Shown piece after piece: positions 59,630-64,000 of a DNA stretch of 64,000 bases. The position numbers were made by a program, and so were the translations under genes. A model generated the notes under the pieces. That model had not been told where the DNA came from. It saw nothing but the letters and a program-made list of their open reading frames with translations, and made no database searches. The stretch lies in the NCBI RefSeq assembly GCF_007280415.1, contig NZ_VKKU01000001.1, positions 1,550,001 to 1,614,000 on the forward strand. Reading direction: 5' to 3'. The DNA comes from Sphingorhabdus contaminans (GTDB lineage: Bacteria; Pseudomonadota; Alphaproteobacteria; Sphingomonadales; Sphingomonadaceae). How positions within the stretch are numbered: the stretch's first letter is position 1; each line of letters starts with the position of its first letter.

Positions 59630-60871
59630 TCAGCCGAGCGCCGCCTGCTTTTCTTCAGCCAGCCGGTCAAGTTCGGCGCGGCTCTTCTTTTCGCTCGAGG
59701 ATTTCAGCTGACCACAGGCTGCCATGATGTCGCGTCCACGCGGCGTACGTATCGGTGCACTAATGCCTGCTTCAAAGATGATGCTCGAAAACCGCTTAAT
59801 GCGTTCGGGATCGGAACATTCATAAATCGCCCCCGGCCACGGGTTGAACGGGATCAGATTTACCTTTGCGGGCAATTTATACTGCCGGATCAGGTTGATC
59901 AGTTCGCGCGCATCCTCGTCACTGTCATTCTTATCCTTCAGCATGACATATTCGAATGTGATCCGCCGCGCGTTGCTGACCCCGGGATATTCCGCACAGG
60001 CCCGCAAAAGTTCGTCCAGCCCATATTTGCGGTTGATCGGAACGATTTCGTCGCGAATTTCCTTGGTTACGGCGTGCAGCGACACAGCCAGATTCACGTT
60101 AATCTCTTCGCCGGCACGTGCCATCATGGGCACAACGCCGCTGGTCGACAAGGTAATGCGCCGCCGCGAAAGGCCCAGCCCGTCGCCATGCATAACGATC
60201 TTCATCGCGTCGCGGACATTGTCGAAATTATAAAGCGGTTCCCCCATGCCCATCAACACGATGTTCGTCAGCATACGACCGTCGGCGGTATAATGGCCGA
60301 CGTCGTCATCTTCGTCATCTTCATCGGCGGAACTGGCCATATTGCCCTTGGGCCATTCACCCAGAGCATCGCGCGCCAGCATGACCTGGCCAACAATTTC
60401 GCCCGGTGTCAGATTACGCACCAGCCGCATCGTCCCGGTGTGGCAAAATCGGCAATTGAGCGTGCAGCCGACCTGACTGGAAATACACAGGGTCCCCCGG
60501 TCCGCGTCGGGAATGAAAACCATCTCAAAATCCTGTGCGTCGTCGGTCCGCAACAGCCATTTACGTGTGCCGTCGGAGGAGACTTGCGCCTCGACCACTT
60601 CCGGCCGGCCAATCACGAAACGGTCGGCAAGCCAAGGCCGCATTGATTTGGCAATATCGGTCATAGCCTCAAAGGAGGTTACGCCCCGATGGTAAATCCA
60701 GTGAAAAACCTGCTTAGATCTTAGCTTCGCCGCCTTTTCATCCAGTTGGGATTCTTCGAACAATTGCCGAATCTGCAAATGGCTAAGGCCAATGAGGTCA
60801 ATTCGACCATCGGCACGCGGAGTGATGGCGCGCGGGGTTACGACAGGATCAATATGGCCGGGAATCTGCAT
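59630..60871 (-). CDS. rlmN: Dual-specificity RNA methyltransferase RlmN (radical SAM)
   Basis: 413 residues. Radical SAM cysteines are Cys136, Cys140, Cys143 in [12 protein letters not shown]. Further motifs are [53 protein letters not shown] and the resolving Cys in AACGQL near the end. It makes 2-methyladenosine at A2503 of 23S rRNA and A37 of some tRNAs. Residues 181-190 ([10 protein letters not shown]) are an acidic insert between the nucleotide-binding strands not present in the E. coli protein. The YciB-like gene follows closely downstream. Confidence 0.96.
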   Translation of the reverse strand: MQIPGHIDPVVTPRAITPRADGRIDLIGLSHLQIRQLFEESQLDEKAAKLRSKQVFHWIYHRGVTSFEAMTDIAKSMRPWLADRFVIGRPEVVEAQVSSDGTRKWLLRTDDAQDFEMVFIPDADRGTLCISSQVGCTLNCRFCHTGTMRLVRNLTPGEIVGQVMLARDALGEWPKGNMASSADEDDEDDDVGHYTADGRMLTNIVLMGMGEPLYNFDNVRDAMKIVMHGDGLGLSRRRITLSTSGVVPMMARAGEEINVNLAVSLHAVTKEIRDEIVPINRKYGLDELLRACAEYPGVSNARRITFEYVMLKDKNDSDEDARELINLIRQYKLPAKVNLIPFNPWPGAIYECSDPERIKRFSSIIFEAGISAPIRTPRGRDIMAACGQLKSSSEKKSRAELDRLAEEKQAALG

Positions 60872-60916
60872 GATGGCCGGGGATATAGGGATGTAGCCTG
60901 CAAATTGCTAGCGATG

Positions 60917-61408
60917 CTATTTGGCGGAGGTAACGCATCCTATCGCCGCCGCATCGATGGCGCTAGGTGCGCCGCGAAGCGAATAGGCGTCCACGATGGA
61001 ACGCCCGTCGCGGCCAATGGATTCCACGCTCAAGGAGGTGGCGGAGCGGATGGCAGCGATGATGGCGAGATCCATCCGCCGATCCATTGCCCAGCCCGTA
61101 TTACCCTCCGCCCGCAAACGGAAACGACGACCACCTGCACTCAGGGTAATGCCACTGTTGCTCGATCTCTCCCGGGAAAGCCGGACATAAATCTGGTGCG
61201 TAACATTGCGCTTTGGCCAGAAACCGATCGACAGAAACGCTTTGGCGGTTGGCTTTCCGGACGTTTCCTCGGGCGCTGCAATCGCATAGCAACGCAGAGG
61301 TGTGTCGTCGCGGAATGCGGCCCAGCTGTAATAAACTCCCAATCGATCTTTGGCCGCAAGGGGCGCGGCCAACACTGCGGCACCCAGCAGCCAGATGCGC
61401 AATCTCAC
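60917..61408 (-). CDS. Invasion-associated locus B (IalB)-like periplasmic protein
   Basis: 163 residues, signal peptide ending in APLAAK. The mature part shows YYSWAAFRDDTPLRCYAIAAPEE, WPKRNVTHQIYVRLSRER and GWAMDRRMDLAIIAAIRSATSLSVESIGRDGRSIVDAYSLRGAPSAIDAAAIGC, which resembles the IalB-like domain (two conserved Cys, W/F near the front). IalB is linked with host-cell entry in Bartonella, but the domain is widespread in free-living alphaproteobacteria with unknown role. Its start overlaps the histidine phosphatase stop by 4 bases (ATGA). Confidence 0.72.
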   Translation of the reverse strand: MRLRIWLLGAAVLAAPLAAKDRLGVYYSWAAFRDDTPLRCYAIAAPEETSGKPTAKAFLSIGFWPKRNVTHQIYVRLSRERSSNSGITLSAGGRRFRLRAEGNTGWAMDRRMDLAIIAAIRSATSLSVESIGRDGRSIVDAYSLRGAPSAIDAAAIGCVTSAK

Positions 61409-62049
61409 GCCCGCTCCCCTGAACCTTCACCATCGATAATCAAATGCTCTTCGCCGTCGCGGATCATGACCATGCTGCCTTGCGCCAGGCTGGGGGCGAT
61501 GGGCGCATCGAAGCGGGAGAGCGACGGTTGCCCCAGCATTACGCCTCGTAACACACGGGCTGTCATCCCATGGCAGATAACCAGCATGTCCTGCTCGAAC
61601 GATTGTTCCGCAACCCAGTGGGACAATCTGCGCGCGACATCATCATACCATTCGCCCCCTTCGGGCCGGACCGAGAAAAGCCGATGCTCCATATCGACAA
61701 TAGGGCCGATTTCCGCAGCAATGTCAGCATAAGTCCGACTGGACCAGGTACCGACATCGATTTCCAGCAACCGGTCATCGCGATATGCCTTGTGCCAGTC
61801 GGCATCAATCTCCTCGGCAATCAACGCCAGTGTCTGCAACGCCCGTCCTGCCGTCGAGGACCAAAGTTGCGGTCTGGGATCATCGCCCAGAAAATTCTGC
61901 AGCGCCCGTCCCATCAGCTTTGCCTGGACACAGCCGTCCCATGTCAGCGGCGTATGCAACTCCGCCTGACCCTGCATGCGCGCGATTTTGTTGAACACAG
62001 TTTCACCGTGCCGTGCGATGAAAACCCTTTTTCCCCCGGTCGAAATCAT
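61405..62049 (-). CDS. Histidine phosphatase family protein
   Basis: 214 residues from the ATG at 62049 (MISTGGKRVFIARHGETVFN); the longer frame's first 12 residues are not family-like. The catalytic RHG motif is at residues 13-15, the second catalytic His is in LVICHGMTARVLRG, and the substrate Arg/Glu are in WSSTAGRALQTLALIAEE and LLEIDVGTWSSRTYADI. It is a cofactor-independent phosphoglycerate mutase/phosphatase-like enzyme; substrate unknown. It overlaps the IalB-like gene by 4 bases. It is divergent from dnaN. Confidence 0.9.
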   Translation of the reverse strand: MISTGGKRVFIARHGETVFNKIARMQGQAELHTPLTWDGCVQAKLMGRALQNFLGDDPRPQLWSSTAGRALQTLALIAEEIDADWHKAYRDDRLLEIDVGTWSSRTYADIAAEIGPIVDMEHRLFSVRPEGGEWYDDVARRLSHWVAEQSFEQDMLVICHGMTARVLRGVMLGQPSLSRFDAPIAPSLAQGSMVMIRDGEEHLIIDGEGSGERA

Positions 62050-62103
62050 GGTGGCGCTTATTCCACAGCTTATTGCACATGGCAAAAGCTATCGACTTGC
62101 CCT

Positions 62104-62112
62104 TGTGGACAA
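62104..62112 (-). promoter_or_regulatory. DnaA-box-like site upstream of dnaN
   Basis: TGTGGACAA here is identical to the 9-mer upstream of dnaB (27271-27279) and is one base from the DnaA box on the other strand. It lies 79 bases before the dnaN start. A near-match TTATTCCACA is at 62058-62067. Confidence 0.45.
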
Positions 62113-62191
62113 AGCGGTTAAGGAAGATTCGCCGAAAGAATAGCGCTTTCCGGCGGATTTACGGGCAGGCAGCCCGATTAGGGGAATTGGA

Positions 62192-63307
62192 ATGAAAGCC
62201 ACGATAGAACGCGCGACCCTGCTGAAAAGCCTGAGCCACGTCCAATCGGTTGTCGAGCGGCGCAACACCATCCCCATTCTGTCGAACGTCCTGATCGAAG
62301 CGAGCGGCAACGGCCAGATCAAACTGACCGCGACCGACCTTGATTTGCAGATTGTCGAGACCTTTGCCGCCGATGTTGAAATTCCCGGCGCAACCACCGT
62401 GTCGGCCCACACATTATTTGAAATCGCCCGCAAGCTTCCCGATGGCAGCCAGGTGCAGCTCCATGCCGCTGATGGGCGCATGGCCGTAAATGCCGGTCGC
62501 GCCCGTTTCAGCCTGGCGACATTGCCACGTGATGATTTCCCGATGATTGCCGAAGGTGAATTGCCGACATCTTTCGAAATTCCGGCAAGCTCTCTGGTGC
62601 AGATTATCGACAAGACACGCTTTGCCATTTCGACCGAGGAAACCCGCTATTATCTGAACGGCATTTTCCTGCACGTTACAGAAGATGCGGAGCCGGTGTT
62701 GAAAGCCGCGGCAACCGATGGACACCGCCTTGCCCGCGTCACCCTGCCCCGTCCGGCAGGCGCAGAGGGCATGCCCGACATCATCGTACCACGCAAATGC
62801 GTCGCCGAGATCCGCAAGCTTCTGGATGAAAGCGGCGACAATTCCATTCAGGTTGATCTGTCGGCATCGAAAATCCGTTTCACCTTTGACAGCGTGATCC
62901 TGACATCCAAGCTGATTGACGGAACCTTTCCCGATTATAGCCGGGTCATTCCAACCGCGAATGACAAGCTGCTCAGGATTGATCCCAAAGCATTCAGTCA
63001 GGGTGTCGACCGTGTTGCGACCATCGCGACCGAGAAAACCCGCGCTGTCAAAATGGCGTTGGATAAGGACAAGATCACCCTTTCCGTGACGTCGCCCGAA
63101 AACGGTACGGCAGCGGAAGAAGTGTCGGGTCAATATTCAAGCGATGGCTTCGAAATCGGTTTTAACGCACGCTATCTGATGGATATATTGAGCGAGATCG
63201 AAGGCGATGTGGTCGAACTCCATCTCGCCGACGCCAGCGCACCGACGCTCATTCGCGAGAATGACAAATCAAGCGCGCTCTATGTGCTGATGCCGATGCG
63301 GGTTTGA
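62192..63307 (+). CDS. dnaN: DNA polymerase III beta subunit (sliding clamp)
   Basis: 371 residues, full length. The N-terminal domain opens MKATIERATLLKSLSHVQSVVERRNTIPILSNVLIEA and the sequence continues through three clamp domains (TRFAISTEETRYYLNGIFLHV in the second, and the ending DNDKSSALYVLMPMRV type in the third). As a dimer it encircles DNA and holds DNA polymerase III and other factors. It stands alone, away from dnaA, as in many alphaproteobacteria. GGGGAATTGG precedes the ATG. Confidence 0.97.
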   Translation: MKATIERATLLKSLSHVQSVVERRNTIPILSNVLIEASGNGQIKLTATDLDLQIVETFAADVEIPGATTVSAHTLFEIARKLPDGSQVQLHAADGRMAVNAGRARFSLATLPRDDFPMIAEGELPTSFEIPASSLVQIIDKTRFAISTEETRYYLNGIFLHVTEDAEPVLKAAATDGHRLARVTLPRPAGAEGMPDIIVPRKCVAEIRKLLDESGDNSIQVDLSASKIRFTFDSVILTSKLIDGTFPDYSRVIPTANDKLLRIDPKAFSQGVDRVATIATEKTRAVKMALDKDKITLSVTSPENGTAAEEVSGQYSSDGFEIGFNARYLMDILSEIEGDVVELHLADASAPTLIRENDKSSALYVLMPMRV

Positions 63308-63343
63308 TCACTCAAACCCGCTCGAACAGTCCCTAAAATCAGT

Positions 63344-64000
63344 TCACTCGGCCGCTTCGGCCATTGCGATATCCTGTGGTCCGCGCACAACGGTGCCCGG
63401 CAATGCCCCTGTCATGGCACCGTCGCGGAAGGTTACAACGCCTGACTTGATCGTGGCGACATAGCCTTTAGCTTTCTGCAGCAGCCGCTTCCCTCCGGCC
63501 GGCAGATCAAAGGCGAGCCATGGCTTTTGCAGGCGGAGATTGTCGAAATCAATCACATTAATGTCGGCAAGATAGCCGGGCTTCAGCACGCCCCGATCAT
63601 TCAGCCCGTACAGGCGAGCGGTATCATGGCATTGCCGTTTGATCGCAAGTTCCAGGGGGATCGTCCCTGCCTTGCGGTCACGCGCCCAATAGCTGAGCAA
63701 AAATGTTGGCGCCGCAGCATCGCAGATGGTGCCGCAATGCGCACCGCCATCCGACAAGGATGCAAGCGTGTCTTCCGATTCCAGTAATTCCTTGGTGAAA
63801 TCCAGATTGCCGTCCATGTAATTGAGGATGGGCAAATAGATCATGCCGTTGCCATCGTCCTGCATCAACTGGTCATAGGCATATTCCGCAGCTTCCTTGC
63901 CCGCGGCACTGGCGAAACCGAAGATGCTCTCTTCACGCGTAGGTTCGTAGCTGAAGTCTTCCAGCAGCGGAAACTGCATGGCCCATGCCGCTGTCACCAG
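63344..64000 (-). CDS. Amidohydrolase family protein (N-acyl-D-amino-acid deacylase type), 5' end beyond window
   Basis: 219 C-terminal residues; the start lies right of the window. The metal-binding Asp is in LASLSDGGAHCGTICDA. The C-terminal closing motif is typical: ALELAIKRQCHDTARLYGLNDRGVLKPGYLADINVIDFDNLRL, then VATIKSGVVTFRDGAMTGALPG. This matches amidohydrolase 3/D-aminoacylase family proteins, which hydrolyse N-acyl-D-amino acids. Without the N-terminal HxH motif the substrate is uncertain. Confidence 0.82.
   Translation of the reverse strand: MVTAAWAMQFPLLEDFSYEPTREESIFGFASAAGKEAAEYAYDQLMQDDGNGMIYLPILNYMDGNLDFTKELLESEDTLASLSDGGAHCGTICDAAAPTFLLSYWARDRKAGTIPLELAIKRQCHDTARLYGLNDRGVLKPGYLADINVIDFDNLRLQKPWLAFDLPAGGKRLLQKAKGYVATIKSGVVTFRDGAMTGALPGTVVRGPQDIAMAEAAE

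Noticed and set aside
62050-62191. Possible replication origin before dnaN
   Set aside because: Only one DnaA-like box and no AT-rich unwinding element or box cluster; dnaA is absent.

Overview
This is chromosomal sequence, very probably from a member of the Sphingomonadales (Alphaproteobacteria; Sphingopyxis/Sphingorhabdus-like). The case rests on CtrA and CpdR cell-cycle regulators with CtrA boxes, a UPF0262 protein, SapC, three TonB-dependent receptors, a Bpt-type leucyltransferase, RhlE, and a REP-like repeat. Genes are densely packed with many 4-base ATGA/GTGA/TTGA overlaps. I see no insertion sequence, prophage, CRISPR array or clear pseudogene.

Layout. 1-7.4 kb: a tryptophan-catabolic operon (BetI-type TetR repressor, kynA, kynureninase-like gene cut by the window edge). 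It lies divergent to a Rieske oxygenase and an FAD oxidoreductase, with a perfect 22-bp operator between them and a TonB-dependent receptor beyond. 7.4-14 kb: XdhC, MocA-type cytidylyltransferase and a TPR-sulfotransferase, divergent from a two-subunit molybdenum hydroxylase (isoquinoline 1-oxidoreductase type) and an acetyltransferase. 14-20.4 kb: a cobalamin riboswitch heading a tightly coupled btuB-btuF-btuC-btuD operon that ends in a PhoD-like lipoprotein phosphatase. 20.4-33 kb: housekeeping genes (YdbS/YdbT pair, nitronate monooxygenase, aspartate kinase, UbiG, DnaB, UPF0262, degenerate GH25 protein, cytidine deaminase, dCTP deaminase, saccharopine-dehydrogenase-like protein, metallophosphoesterase, M28 peptidase) and one long inverted REP-type repeat.

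33-40 kb: ctrA with its own CtrA box, a LysR/pirin/WrbA/extradiol-dioxygenase redox module, ArfB, free methionine-sulfoxide reductase, and a glycine-zipper envelope protein with a second perfect CtrA box. 40-48 kb: Bpt, threonine dehydratase, a three-gene oxidoreductase/amidohydrolase operon and a large TonB-dependent receptor. 48-55.4 kb: RhlE, FAD-linked 2-hydroxyacid dehydrogenase, SapC, cytochrome b561, an orphan gene under a perfect Fur-type palindrome, a predicted structured small RNA, formylglutamate amidohydrolase, CpdR and tRNA-Val(GAC). 55.4-64 kb: AraC regulator, acyl-CoA thioesterase, cyclopropane fatty-acid synthase, YciB-like protein, RlmN, IalB-like protein, histidine phosphatase, dnaN and part of an amidohydrolase.

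The most interesting unexplained signals are: (1) a structured RNA at about 53720-53875 with a heat-shock-type promoter, a predicted three-way junction, three CU-rich anti-Shine-Dalgarno motifs and a strong terminator; (2) the palindrome-controlled kyn/Rieske/FAD-oxidase module; (3) the PhoD-like enzyme locked into the B12 operon; (4) a GH25 protein lacking its catalytic acids; (5) the Fur-controlled orphan gene. All functional assignments are by reading motifs and family resemblance; no database search was run.
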